64,000 nt of DNA from Crotophaga sulcirostris (Eukaryota; Chordata; Aves; Cuculiformes; Crotophagidae). Below, one piece after another: positions 10,105 to 22,990 of the stretch (position 1 is the first letter of the stretch; each line of letters starts with the position of its first letter). Position numbers and translations under genes: made by a program. The notes beneath the pieces were generated by a model. The model ran no database searches and was not told the DNA's origin. It saw only the letters and a program-made list of their open reading frames with translations. The DNA lies in the NCBI GenBank assembly GCA_013397455.1, contig VYZB01000217.1, forward strand, positions 1,275,748 to 1,339,747. Direction: 5' to 3'.

Positions 10105-13100
10105 CACAGAGAACATGCTGCAAACAAAGCAGAAGTGACAGACCTTCCATATCTTGTGAACTGCAACCCTGGACCAACAGATCTGTTAGTGGGTCTTGCA
10201 GTGGGGACTGATTATCCAGCAGAGTGGGAAGTGGCTTAGAGCCTTACTGTTTCTACAGTCCACTACCATGTTAAAAGCAGTTTGATTTGGCCAGTTGATT
10301 TGATCTGTGCTTTTTAAGCCCCAGAGGAACATCTTGGAATGACCTCTGGGCTAGTAAGAGTTAACCAGTAAAAGAGCACTTTATGAATTAAACCTGGCAT
10401 AAGTTCACAGTGCTTTCCTTATATAGGATTACATCTTTACTATGCAAATGCTGTCTGCAGACAGTCAAATGGATATATTGGTATAAGTCTCACTTCAGCA
10501 CTTACATTGCTAAGAACAGTAAGAGACTATAATACACCAAGCAGATTTATATTCTGTCTGGTAGACCTCCAGGCTTGCCCTTGTTGAAAAGTCAGACCCA
10601 GTTTATGTTCAGAAGCAGCCAATAATACAGAAAACTAATACATGGAATTGAGTGAGTGTCAACTACTCAATTCATGCTGGGGAAAGGTAGTTTTCTTTAG
10701 CAACCACTCCTCCCTGAGAAAGTGGCGTAATGTTCTTGCAGCAAGGAAGAAACAGCAAAACAAATACAGTGGCAACAAATTCCTGACAAGCCTGGCTTGT
10801 GTATGAAACCAGGTGGAGTCCGCCTCTGAACCTTGAAGAGAAACATTATTTTTTCTTCCACAAGAAGCCATCATCACTTTTTCACCAAAAGAAAGGTCAC
10901 ACACCATCTTTGACAAAAGATTTGCCTGCTCATAATTACCACCTGCAGTGTAAAGACAAATACAATCTTTTAAAATGCTAACTGTGTTTTACTGGTACCC
11001 AAGGGATCCAATGGTACAAATGTAATGTGGCCTAACCAGTTTGTCTTAGCAAGACCTTAGAGTGCTGATTTGAAACAGCTGAACTAAATCAGCAGTTACC
11101 TTGAGCCAGAGACCTTTGGAGAGCAATTAGAGTCAAAGTCTGGGTTTTGAACCCAATATGCCCTGTCAGTCTCAATGATTTGTGTTTGTTGTACTCAGCC
11201 TCATTTCCTGCATGAAATACGAGGCTGTATAAAGAGGAAAAATTCCCAAGATTAAAAAATATTTGACCTTAGTGCATTTGTGAGCATGAAAGTACACATG
11301 TCTAAATGACCATTTGGGTTTGTAGTACAAAGTTCTATTGATGCTGGCAGGCTGAGCTTCCCTGTCTCAAAGCCACATGAATGGTTTCAAGTTTCAGCCA
11401 AAAAATGTTTTCCACATGCTTTAGTGTGGGCCAATTTACACGGCAGATTTTGCAGAGACTGTGGCCAAGTGCTTCATAAAGGGCTGCCTTCTTTGGGATC
11501 AGGAAAACCACAACAGACACATTGCTAATGCAATCTAATTATCTGCTTGAATATTTTTCCAGATGTATCCAATGTCCAAAAATACTGCAATAAAAAAGGT
11601 ATTATTTGGCTCCTTGGACTGAAACAGTGGCATAAAGAACTTGCTTGTCTAGGGGCAACGTTATAACAATGTAATTCTGCAACTGCTTTTAAATCAATCA
11701 GACAAAACCAAACATCACAAAGATAGGCTATTTGATGCCTCATGTTTGGAATTATCCTCCCAAAGAAAACCATGACTAAAGGAGTGGGGTTTTTTTGTCA
11801 AAAAGTGCATCTCATTCTTGCAAGTTAATTTCCTTCGTTTGCAGACCACAATTTGATATTGGGTGCGTTGATCTAACACATAACAAAGCATCTTTTCACT
11901 GAAATGAGATGAAAGAAAAAGACTCTGGGGAGTGGGATGTGGATAGTTGTATTGGGAGTTACTTTGAGGTTTATGACTAAGGTTTACTACAGGGAAATCA
12001 CTCAGTACCCGAGTTCCAGAAAAAATCTAAAAAACCAAAGTAGCTGCTTTTCACCCAACAAGTCTTCCTGGATTGCCTTCTTACTGTTGGTGAGGACTGG
12101 TTTCCTTCTTCCTGCTAGTGTGTCTGAAAACTACAAACTGGCATTTGTTATTCAAACAGGAATGGATTTTTCTGTAGTTCTATGTCCTGATCAAGGAATA
12201 TAAACAAAAGTACAGATGTCAGAGTTTCTATCAGGAATGACAGCAGTTTGTGTAACCTGCAATTCCAAGAACACAGATCTATTTGTTCAAATGCTTTTAC
12301 TTTTGTATTTTACAAATACTTCACATTAACAACTTCGATAAAGGAGATCTGATAGAAACAAGACTTCCTAATACCTACAAACGTAATTTATTTTAGGATA
12401 TATTGAAAAGCCATGCTTAATTTTTTGTTTTGTTTTAATATTTAACTTTTCTTCAGTCAACTACCTAGTGGGAAAATAGCAAAGATAAAGTAGTAACTTA
12501 CAATTTCTCTTCCGAATATTCTCAATCACAAGCACAAGAAATCCCAGTATGAACAACATGCCTAATTTCCACCAAAAACCACCAAGATGAGCACTAGTGT
12601 CAAGATAACATGACCCTAAACAGGTTGGACCTGAAGCTGTGGTTGCTGAATCTGAACATATTATGAGAAAAATGCTAAAAACCACACAAGAGATAATAAT
12701 CAAGCAAAATCTGCTTTGGTATTTTTGGTATTTCTGTGTCACTCTTGAATTAATTGAGTTATTTCCATGCAACATTTGTCAGGTGTGATTTACACAAGGC
12801 TGCGGTTATGTCTACATCCTTGAATACATGCATCAGAGACAGCATTTGCCGCTCTTATGGTTTGGTTTGTTGGATAAGGAGTGGCAACTGGGAGACAGAT
12901 CAGTCCAAAAACATAGCTGACTAGAAATGATCATAGATGTTTAAATCACTATTTGTATGTTTAAAAAGGAAAACAAACTTCATTACACTACCCGCCCTCT
13001 CTCACCACACTGACTTGCCACAGCTCAGCATGTTTACTTTTCTTTCTATAGAGTGAATTTATGGCTTTGCAAAACAATTTCAAGAATTTGAGAAATAGTA

Positions 13101-13357
13101 GAATATGAAATCTATACTTTACACACACATTTGCAGTAAAATGACATACTAAGTAACATAGAAGAAATTTTACTTCACATATAAGCACATTAGACTCCAT
13201 CACACCAATAAAAAGCATTTTAGTGATTTCAAGTTATTAGTCAGTATTCAAAATATGGTTTTAAACAGATTTTATAGGTTAAAAATACCTTCAGTTAACG
13301 TACAGGTGAAGAGTAACTGGTTGAACAAAAAAATAAAATCCATAACTCTCCTTCACT
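10105..13357. other. AT-rich unique DNA with one candidate exon
   Basis: No repeat family is recognised here. The only segment of interest is the candidate membrane-spanning exon on the minus strand at 12502-12651. Other open frames (for example 11525-11773 minus, 11937-12203 plus) carry no recognisable domain and are probably chance. Confidence 0.5.
12502..12651 (-). other. Candidate coding exon with a transmembrane segment, family unknown
   Basis: On the minus strand an open frame of 150 nt lies between a T-rich acceptor ending TTCAG (just above 12651) and the consensus donor GTAAGT (12501-12496). It enters and leaves in phase 1. The peptide has a short, probably extracellular part with two cysteines (PTCLGSCYLDTSAH), then a hydrophobic helix (KLGMLFILGFLVLVIE) followed by a basic stop-transfer run (RKRN). 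A symmetrical phase-1 exon with one membrane helix is common in type I receptors, but I do not recognise the protein. No neighbouring exon was identified, so this could still be chance. Confidence 0.3.
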
Positions 13358-14930
13358 AGAATCATAGAAGGGTTTGGGTTGGAAGGGACCTTAAAGATCA
13401 TCCAGTTCCAACCACACCTCCCACCAGATGAGACTGCTCAAGGCCCCATCCAATCTGACCTTGAACACTTCCATGGAGGGGAAATCCACAACTTCCTTGG
13501 GCAGCCTCTGCCAGGGCCTCACCACCCTCATAATGAAGAATTTCTTCCTAATATTTAATCTAAATCTTCACCCTTCCTATCTAAAAGTGTTCCCCCTCAT
13601 CCTATCAACACATGCTCATGTAAAAAGCTCTTCCCCAGCTTTCGTGTACCCTTTAAGTACTGGAAGACTACTTACTATAAGGTCTTCCCAGAGCCTTCTC
13701 TTCTCCAAGCTGAACAACCCCAACTCTCTCAGCCTGTCTTCATAACAGAGGGGCTCCAGCCCTTTGATCATCTTCGTAACCCTCCTCTGGACATGCTCCA
13801 ACAGTGCCATCTGCTTCTTATGGTAGGGATTCTTCGGCCTGCCGGCCACGCTTATTTTGATGCAGCCCAGGACATAGTTGGCCTTCTGGGCTGCGAGCAC
13901 ATGTTGATGGCTCGTGTCGAGCTTCTCATCAACCAGCACCCTCAAGTCCTCCTCAGCAGGGCTGCTCTCAATCCCACCATCCGCAGCCTGTATTGACACT
14001 GGGGGTTGCCCCACCCAGGTGTAGGACCTTGTACTTGGCTTTGTTGAACCTCATGAGGTTCATGCAGGCCCACTTCTCCAACTTGTCTAGTTTCATCTGT
14101 GTGACATCCTGTCCTTCTGGTGTGACCACTGCCCCACTCAGCATGGTGTCATCTGCAGACTTGCTGATGGTGCACTTGGTGCCACTGTCCATATCATCAA
14201 TGAAAATATTAAAGAGCACGGATTCCAGTACGGACCCCTGAGGGACACCACGGATCTCCATCTGGACATCAAGCCATGGACCACTACTCTCTGAATGCGA
14301 CCATCCAACCAAACAGTCCACCCATCAAATCTGTATCTCTCTAATTTAGAGAGAAGGATGTTGTGGGCTACTGTACCAAAGGTTTTACTGAAGTCCAGAT
14401 AGATAACATCCATTGCATTTCCTGTGTCCACTGATATGGTCACTCCATCATAGAAAGTCACTACGTTGGTCAGACAGGACTTGCCCTTGGTGAAGCCACG
14501 TTGGCTGTCTCTAATCACCTCCCTGTCCTCCATGTGCTTTAGAATAGTTTCTAGGAGGATCTGTTCCATGATCTTCCCAGGCACAAAGGTAAGGCTGACA
14601 GGTCAGTAGTTCCCAGGGTCATCCTTTCTACCCTTTTTAAAAATGGTCACAATGTTGTCCTTCTTCTAGTCACCAGGGTCTTTCCCTGGCTTCCATGACT
14701 TTTAAAATATTATGGATAGTGGCTTGGCAACCACTTCAGCCGATTCTTTCAGGACTCTGGGATACATCTCATCAGGTCCCATAGGCTGGTGTATGTTCAG
14801 CTTCCTCAGGTGGTCATGAATCTGAATTTCTGCTATGGACACACTCCCTGGACAGTATATTGTACACCCTATCAGTGTTTGATCCTCTTTTTCCCCCACA
14901 AAGATCAACCTACCAAGGCAAACAGACAGC
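13358..14930 (-). mobile_element. CR1 LINE fragment, about 1.6 kb, minus strand
   Basis: This antisense CR1 starts at the left with the complement of its 3' tail (AGAATCATAG, then GGTTGGAAGGGACC). It runs through the 3' end of ORF2 and the whole reverse transcriptase into the pre-RT linker (MGPDEMYPRVLKE on the minus strand near 14800). The right edge, where the copy is 5'-truncated, is approximate. Frameshifts split the coding part, and a stretch encoding the usual [16 protein letters not shown] region is missing near 13810-13850. The copy is inactive. It is longer and better preserved than most CR1 pieces here. Confidence 0.95.
13616..14908 (-). pseudogene. CR1 ORF2 reverse transcriptase remnant, frameshifted
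   Basis: This is the broken ORF2 of the surrounding CR1, read right to left. It shows the pre-RT segment with KPLSIIF, then [17 protein letters not shown] and [11 protein letters not shown], then motif A as [11 protein letters not shown]. Here the usual FD after KA/KT has become FG. The frame then shifts. The next piece carries [21 protein letters not shown] and the catalytic box as KSADD instead of KFADD. A last piece carries [17 protein letters not shown] and [15 protein letters not shown]. The substitutions and frame changes exclude activity. Confidence 0.88.
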
Positions 14931-17900
14931 TCTGCAAGTAATGTATAATGACTATAGCCTAGCTATACATGAGGCTTGAATCATACAGGTTCTGGTGTCA
15001 TGTGCACAAAATGCTGAGAAAGATTCATGTATTTCTTTGTAATTTCTCACTTATGTAAGAGTAGCATGTTCATTTAACAGTTACCTCCTAAGTAAGAAAC
15101 TTCTTAAGGAGCAGCTCCCTGTGAAGTGTTTCTGCAGCAAGGAGAGACTACAAGAGGCATTTAATTGATGAGTATTCCTCAGCAGGTAAGAATATAGGAG
15201 CAATGCACAGATTTTGTGGAAAGACTTTGCTATCAAAAATATAGAAACCAAGATAAAAGGTGTCCCATTATCTCAGTCCACTGAGGTCAGGTGACTCTTC
15301 ATTAACATCAGAAGCCTTTGATCATACACAGTATGAGATGAGCTCCCATTCTTCTAACATTTAGCAGACCATCCAAAAGAACAGTATGCCAAGTGACCTT
15401 GGCAAATGCCCACTACAGAATGTCATCTTTCTATCACTTTTTGAAGTGATAAATCAACAAGGAGCTCTAGACTGATACGAGCCTTTTAAGTAAAACCACA
15501 TTGTGCTTTATGTACCATATTGGTCTAAGCACTAGCTTTCAGCTATTTTCAAAAGCATTCAGAAGTACATGTTGCAGTTATTCTGGAGTAAGCTTTCAAC
15601 TTGCCAGGAAAATATTAAAAATACTAAAAGCTAAGCTATGTAAAAAATGTTGAGTTTATTGCTGCTGAGTTTAGTTAGAGGTCACTGTCCATAACCACGT
15701 GTGAAGGATGCTGTTTCCTTAGATCTGTTGGATAACCACATATAAAATTTTTTCTCTAGACTGACTCTGTCAAAATGACCCAGATTTTAAAAATACAATT
15801 ATTTAAGTGTTTAAACTAACCTGGACTATGCTGGTACAATAAGCAGGAGTGACTTCACGGATAGTTATGTTAGCGGGTCCAGAAGTGATGTTCACGGGGA
15901 GTAACCTCTTAACCTCTCAGTCTTCTTCTTCTTCTTTGTTACATGGCCTCATATCCTTTTTTCTTCCTTTCATCACTTGTTCTACTCTTCCCAAAAAATA
16001 TACCTGCCAGCCTTTAAGAGAAAATACGGCTTTGCTGCTGCAAGCTATGGGTGAAATGAAGAATTCCCTCTGACTGTTTAATTAGAGAAGAAAGGAACAG
16101 AAAAAGGACAAGTGGAAGGCCTGAAGAGGCATCAGTCTCCAGAAACAATGGGGTATCATCCCTGTGGAAAGCACATGGCACAGTTGGAACCCTCATGTAA
16201 ACAATTACCCTGTTGTTAAGAATGTTTACAATCATGAAATACTAGCTCCTTTTTAGTATCCTTTTTTTTCCCACTAATCTTTCTATTGATACTCCTTTCT
16301 TTTTAGTTTGTTTTTCAGGGGAGGAAATTCTCTCTCAGCTTCTTGTTATCTTTCTCTCCTTTGACCTTTCTCTTTACCAGCCCCTTTCTCTCAAACTCTG
16401 CTCCTTTCCTTTTCCCCTTTACCAGAAGCGACAGTTCATATGAAAGGCCAGCGAATTTCTGAACAACAGCAAGAAGCCAGCAAGAAAGAGCACAGTAGCA
16501 AAGGATGCAAGCGAGTGTGCAGAGCGCACAGTTCTGCCCTATATGGCATTACCAGATGAGGAAATACATTTTCCATGTAACTGATGAAAAATTAGTGTTG
16601 CTCTCTTTGGAGAAAGGAAGGTAGGCTGTTAAATACTTTTTCTTTCTGGACAAATAGTATTTCCATAAACCCAGATGCAAACTTTGTGCTACCTAATTAA
16701 TCGTAAATTTTAATGAAACTGAAAAGTTCTCATATAGCATAGTCGTGTTAGTACACTCGTTACTGCTGTGGGAAAATGTTTACCTTTGTTTCTTTCCACA
16801 AAGAACAACCCATAAACAACAATTATCCTAATCAAGTATGATTTGGGGTTTTAACATGAAAAAAAAGGATGTTTTGGGAAATCAAGGAAAATAGATAATA
16901 TTTCTAAACAAAGTTAAAAAAAAATTATATAAGATATCAAGTCGGTGAGTCTGCTAAATATTCACGCTAATTTTCCTGGAGCTACAAATCTTTCACCTTA
17001 CGCTGCTACTTTTGTGGGTGCCACTGAACATAATGCCTCAGACCACAAAGGTGTTTGCAAGCAAATGGATAAAACTTAAGAGTAATCATCATACTAGATA
17101 TCCCCATGATGATATCTTGTAGAATTTCCCTTCGGACAACAGGTTGTCAACCTCTTAATAGAAGATTTGTCATGATTCACACAGTTCTACAGCTCTTGGA
17201 AAGCCTGCCAAAGAGGAAATGAACACTTTAAAACACAACTGAGAAAGGCAGAAAGATCTTCAGACTCTTCAAGCCGTTTCTGAGGTAGCACTTGCCAACA
17301 CAGGCACTCACTCTCTATACACACATTCCCGCAACAAGCACTATAGAGGGATTTGACTTTAGGTGTTTTTTTTCCCCCTCCAGCAAATCAAAGAAAGCTA
17401 GTCAAAGAAAGAATTAAATTCTGTTTTGTGTCACATGTAATTCATAATGATTGTTAATAATGATATTTGGAACTTGCTCACTCTGGAGAAAGTTACCAAG
17501 TTCACAGCATTTGCTTGCATCTTAGCAGAGTACATCTGTCATTTCATTCAAGAGTAGGCCTATGGGTAATCATTTAATCAAAACCACTGCTGTGATTGCT
17601 ACTTGTACAGAAAATTACAAAGCAGCAGCAGCTTCAAAGTCAGGATTACATAGATTAAATAGGAGCTGCTTTTTCTAAGAGTTGAGTAAGAATAAATTAC
17701 AGTGTCCTTAAATTTGAAGGAAATTAGAGAGGGAGAATTATTCATTTGGCCTTGCCAGTATTTCCTAATTTTCATTTCCCCTCTTCATACTTACAGTAAA
17801 TTGCAAAATTGAGAATTCATGAAAGACTACTCCACAAGAAAAAGAGAGAGAGAAAGTCTAATTTTTATACATGGTTGTACAAGAAGACACTTTGGCCTAA

Positions 17901-20900
17901 TTTTACAACTTTTCTTTAAGTAATGAAGATATTTTATTGTAGTGCTGATTTTTTAAAAAAATATTAAAATTACACTCTCCCCATCATTCTTACAGTGCAT
18001 CATAAGGATTGACATTTGAAAAAATACTAGTTTATATATATTCTTTTTAAAAGATGAAAGCACAGCACTGTATGCAGTATGTAGATACATAATGGCAGCT
18101 CCAGGTGTAAGGGGACAGAAGAGTAAGGCAGTGGGCAAACTGGACTCCAAACTCATAAACACACTTATAGGGAATTAAAGAAATTCTGAAAGAACTGCAA
18201 GCAATTTGTTTCATTTCAACAGACTAAAAACCTGGCCTGATGTCACATTCATTTTGAAACAGTACGCTTTAATACAATTAATTCAATATCTATTGATCAA
18301 AATAATGGGCCTCATATTGATGGACAGTTTTATTTATATTATCTCTTGGCATCATGTGTATTACTAAATGATCTTAATCATTATACATTCATGTCAGTCC
18401 AGTGACCTCAAAAATCCAGCACTCAAAGTTTAGGAATGCAAAGACAGAGTAAGGATGGGACACTAAAGCAACAGAAAAGCATCATACCTGAGAGGTAGCA
18501 GCACAGGGATGGAAGAGGACCATACTGCTACACTACAGAGATATTTTCACAGCCAACTTCTTTCATGTTTAGAATCCTTCTCTTGAAAGTCTGTCATACC
18601 TGCCGACATGTAGTTCCTATTCTAGGGCTGTGTGACACAACTGTGATGGTAAAATATGTCTCATTACTCTCAGTCTGCTGTGCTAAAGATAACACAAGTA
18701 TGTAGCAGAATACCTAGGCTGGGTCTAAACATAAGTTAAGTTTTTACCTTTTATGATCACTTTTTCCTTTCCCTACATCTTTTTTGACCATCTTACTGAA
18801 ATTCTGCAAAGAGACAGATTTAAGAAAAGGAAAAAGCTATCAAGAAGCAGTGCTAAAGGCAACATGCAATAAGGAATGCTACTACGGTTTACTTTATACA
18901 AGAGACATACCCGGTTTTACATTGTCACTAAATCGACCATAATGTAGATAAGAAGTAGAGAGTCTGCGACTGTTTTGGGAACTAGAAAAAACTAAACTAA
19001 CAATAGCACTTTCACACCTGAAGAACTGTTTCCAGACTTCAGCTTCTACTGATAGTGAAATAATGAGACAAAAAAATCCGGCAGTCCTATAGTTTTGATT
19101 GTCCCTATTCTATGAGCTACAATTCCTTAAAGGCAAACCACTTCCTTTGGACTTAAGTAATCTTGATCCTTAACTTATATAGAGGCTGTAGAGTCAAACT
19201 GTTGTATGAATTTCAGTAAATCTTAATTCTTTACAGCTCATCCTATGTACCCAGTTCTCAGGAACGAATTTCTAGTCTAAGTGGAAAGTGTCTTGCATCA
19301 CGACAATGAAATATTCATCCAATGTACTTTACTTCAACACTCACTAATTTCAGAGTAAGACTGTTGCTTTAAATTCATGATTGCATTTTCTCGTAACATG
19401 CCGGTTCAAGTATGACTAGCTCAGGATTACCCTAACGTAGAAAACCAGTGAATTTCCCTTTATTCTAAAACCCCATAAGGATGCTTCAAGATCAAAAGAA
19501 AAGTTGATTTGATGCCTGTCATCAACATTTCCCCACAGGATCAAATTAATTTTAAGTCGGTTAAATAATACTGACCTCTAATACTGCTTAATCTTTTTTA
19601 TTTTCCTCCTACACATTAAGGAGTTTAGATATAAAGTAACACAAAATATGTCTGTGTGTAAGTCTATTTGTATTCTTAATTTTCAATAGTCAGGGGAAAA
19701 AGAAATTACATACTACAAGCTACTGGTGATAGGTTTTTGGTTGGATTTTGATTGGGTTTGTTGGTTTGGTCTTGGGTGGGATTTTTGCCATGGCTGTTTC
19801 AAGCACACTAACAATGGAGTTAAAAAAATTTACACCTAGAATGCTCATTTTAAAATGCTTATGAATTTACAGATATAAAATCTGCTCAAACTTGTTTAAT
19901 ATTCAGGTTGTAAGTAACTGTTCACATTGTATTCAGTATAAAAGTATCAATCTAGATGATCCTGTATTGGCAATGACATGAAATAACGCAATGGTGACCA
20001 TGGTGCAACAGACTTACCAATATTAAATAACCAGTCAAGAAAAACAAGAGGTATTCTTTCTACATACATTGCCTATTTTGTGTACTTAACATATTTTGTA
20101 ATATATTCAATATACAACAATGTGGCAAGGTACTATTTACATATCAATTTGATGAACCTTTAATAGCCATGACATTCAACACTTCAGTTATTTATAACAG
20201 CATTTCTGGACTAGCAGGCAAGGGAATACTTTAAAGCTTTGAACATGCGAAATACTAACCCCATTTTTAAACATCTGGAAATAGGTCTACTAACAACAGT
20301 GCTTGAAGAGGTATAAACAGGTTCCCTTGCACTCTCCATCATTCCAGAAGCTATCTACTCAGCTCAGGCTGCAACGGCAACTGCTTCTGAATTTCCAGCA
20401 TCCCTGAATCAACAGCAGCAGATGCACCCTAAATGCTACCATTCTCTCTTCAGTCAAACCATTTCTACCATTACATGAACCACCAAATGTCATGACACGG
20501 TTTTAAGCAATCTCCCTTTACTTTTCCTTCCTCCTAACAGTAGCAGTTTTGCCCTGTGCTAAAGCAACTGCTGGGAAAAGTTGAGAGAAGGAGATGCCAA
20601 CATTCACTCAGGACTGATTAAACAACCATTCCCTGTTACATCTGGGAGGCAGCAGAAATTTAGATTATGCACCACATATCCTCTCCATTCACTGCAACAT
20701 ACCTCCGAGAGTTTCATCTCCTCTACTATCATGACAGGTTTTTTTTTTCACAGATTCTGTAATATGAAAGGAAGAAAACTTTTTTTTCTTTTCTGCAGAA
20801 TGATTCACCCTGTAACAACAAGAAAAAAAATCTTTCTAGAAGCAGATTCCTGATCCAAAGTTCAGATATAAAATTCTTATTGCACAAATTAAGTTCTCAA

Positions 20901-22379
20901 CACATTATGAATAAATCAGATGGAGACCATCCTGCTGCAAGTTCACGAACAAATTCAGCAGTACCACTCTTTCACCTCTCCTTGGCAGATACCTTTATTT
21001 AACTGTTCAAAACAGGAACTTTTTGTTAACGCTTCATGTTAACAATATGACTACAACTGCACTTTTGGGACCAAGCTCTACAACCAGTCCATTTCTTTGT
21101 TGTGTTCTGCTACTCACACTGGCAAAAGATAGGGAAAATATTAGAAAGTTTGAAGAAGGACTAAAGGAAGACAAGTGTTATGATGTGAGGTTTAGAAGAT
21201 CTCAATTTATTCAGCTCTCAGAATACAGATTGAGAAGTGTCTTGGTCACTGTGCGTAGGAACTCACAAAAGGAAAAGATAATTGATGCTGGGAAGCTTTT
21301 TAACCTTGCTGCCTATGGTATAATAAGAATCAACAGCTGGATAATGAAGTTGGATTGATCCAATTTTGAAATAATGCATAATTTTCTGACTATGAGAGGA
21401 ATTGAGCAGAGAAACAGCTAACTATGAAAAGTCAACATGATTTGGAATGTTTTGAGATAAAATTAAATATCTTCTAAAAATACCTTAATTTAGCTGTGGA
21501 AGGTTTTTTACATTTAGAAAGTATAAATCAGATAGCATATAGTTGTTGGATTTTATGGCTCTCCAACTGCTTTTCTAACTCAGGGACTAGTGAGTCAAAG
21601 ACTTAATTCTTCAAATTCATGTGAAAAACAGGATGTCTTAAACTGTTTTCATAATACCACCATCATTTTCAATTGTTTAAAAACTTGGATTTCTTAATAG
21701 CTTTCTAGTGAAAGGGCAAACCACGGTAGTAGGTTGCAATGCAGTGTATGTGACCTAGAAAAATTTTCCTCACCACCGTATTGAGAGTCTTTAGAAATAT
21801 GCCACAGTGAAAGCCACTGCCACAATACTCATTGGTCAATGCCAAACAATCATCATTATAAAACTTCAAGTCGTCACCTATAGTGTCTTTATTTTCCTCA
21901 GTCAAGTGAACTGCAGTTGTAGGAGAAGTTATGCTACAGGAAGTAAGCAACACCTGTGAGAGGGTACAAAAGATCCTTTTCCAAGACACTTGAACTTCAG
22001 TGCTGCATGTACTGCAGAGTCAGCTTTGGGATCAAAGGGGAACCTTTCTGACATTACAAGAGATTTAGATGTCTCTCCCTTCCTTCGCAAGGGGAAGGAT
22101 GGTCAGTCCTCTGGTACTGCCTGCACTTACCTTACCTCCCTTTGCAGATGCTTCAAACACAAATGACATGAAGATGTCTCCTGCTTCCAGTCAGTGGCAT
22201 GTAGAAAATGTGATAAAAAACATGCACTATGCTCCTTCCATCATTATAACTGTATTTGGTTTAGCAAATGCTATAGCTATCATCAACATAATTTCATTTT
22301 GAAAGCAGATAAAAATTTCTAGATCTACTGGCAGACGTAGTGTTGGGCATCAATTAACTGTCATCATTTATCCCCTCTC
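14931..22379. other. AT-rich unique DNA
   Basis: This is about 7.4 kb without a recognised repeat or gene. It includes a short TCT/TTC run at about 15920-15938, a long pyrimidine-rich stretch at about 16260-16425 ending in a strong acceptor-like site (see findings), and a G/T-rich run at about 19733-19790. The 111-codon open frame at 21023-21358 shows no family motif. Confidence 0.55.
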
Positions 22380-22494
22380 CCAACTTGGTCAGTGGCTAAC
22401 TGCAGTGAGTTATAGTTCCAATTCTGCCCCACAAGAACTGAAGAAAGGGAAATGAGGGAGGTACTTGTGGTTTGGAAACTAAAAATAAAACAGC

Positions 22495-22500
22495 TTTAAT
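22495..22500 (-). terminator. LTR poly(A) signal ATTAAA
   Basis: ATTAAAGCTGTTTTA on the minus strand aligns with ATTAAACTACCTTTA in the LTR at 58604-59164. It marks the R/U5 region of the old minus-strand LTR. Confidence 0.5.
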
Positions 22501-22706
22501 GAAACAATAATAAAAAAAAGGAAGGAAAATGATAATATTAATAAGAAAATAATAAAATCTATTCAAATATACAAAATTGAACACCTGCTGATGACTATAC
22601 AGTGCCACTGACACTACGGGCATTGAGTTCAGGTGCAGAACGACAGAGAAGGTCCTCACTAGACACTGACCACTGAAGAAGAGAGTTTGACGCTCATGAG
22701 CCCTCA

Positions 22707-22714
22707 ATTTTATA
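22707..22714 (-). promoter_or_regulatory. TATA-like box of the old LTR
   Basis: The minus strand reads CAGTATAAAATT at the U3/R position. It lies about 210 bases upstream of the ATTAAA signal at 22500-22495. The equivalent site in the LTR at 58604 reads CTCAATAAAAA. Confidence 0.45.
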
Positions 22715-22990
22715 CTGAGTATAACATATATGAAATGGAATAATCTGTTGGCCAGTTTTGGGTCACCTGTCTTATCCACTCCTCCCTATAAGTGTTACCC
22801 TTTTTTGACTTTTGGACTTACAGCATTCCACCTACTCAAGGATGGCCTTGGTTTCTATAGGAATAAATATACACAATGGCCTTTCTGCATACCAATGCAT
22901 CATTACTTAGGAGGTAACTATAATTATCAAGTATTACCACCTCTGTAGACAGACGTTGCCTGAAAAACATGGTCTTAAATTTCTGAAAAT

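Larger units (their letters stand above)
22380..22990 (-). mobile_element. Old avian ERVL-type LTR, minus strand, edges uncertain
   Basis: Read on the minus strand, this matches the LTR at 58604-59164 in its core. GACAGGTGACCC, then ACTGGCC and ATTCCAT, lead to a TATA-like GTATAAAAT at 22714-22707. About 210 bases later comes ATTAAAGCTG (22500-22495), the counterpart of ATTAAACTACC in the other LTR. A CCACAAGT-like U5 text follows. Order and spacing are conserved, but there are many substitutions and small insertions, so this copy is old. The edges are set from the distances in the other copy. No target duplication was found. The 127-codon open frame inside (22396-22779 minus) is incidental. 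No internal retroviral coding sequence adjoins it. Confidence 0.65.

Noticed and set aside
9817..10116. 99-codon minus-strand frame and 77-codon plus-strand frame across 9.8-10.1 kb
   Set aside because: Both lie almost wholly inside the solo LTR and are compositional accidents.
19733..19796. G/T-rich run as a G-quadruplex candidate
   Set aside because: The G-runs are mostly two or three bases with irregular loops; at most a weak two-tetrad structure.
21023..21358. 111-codon open frame on the plus strand
   Set aside because: Its length is within chance for the window; no recognisable domain and no supporting splice or start context.
22396..22779. 127-codon hydrophobic open frame on the minus strand
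   Set aside because: It lies within the old LTR and spans its TATA and poly(A) regions; there is no protein motif.
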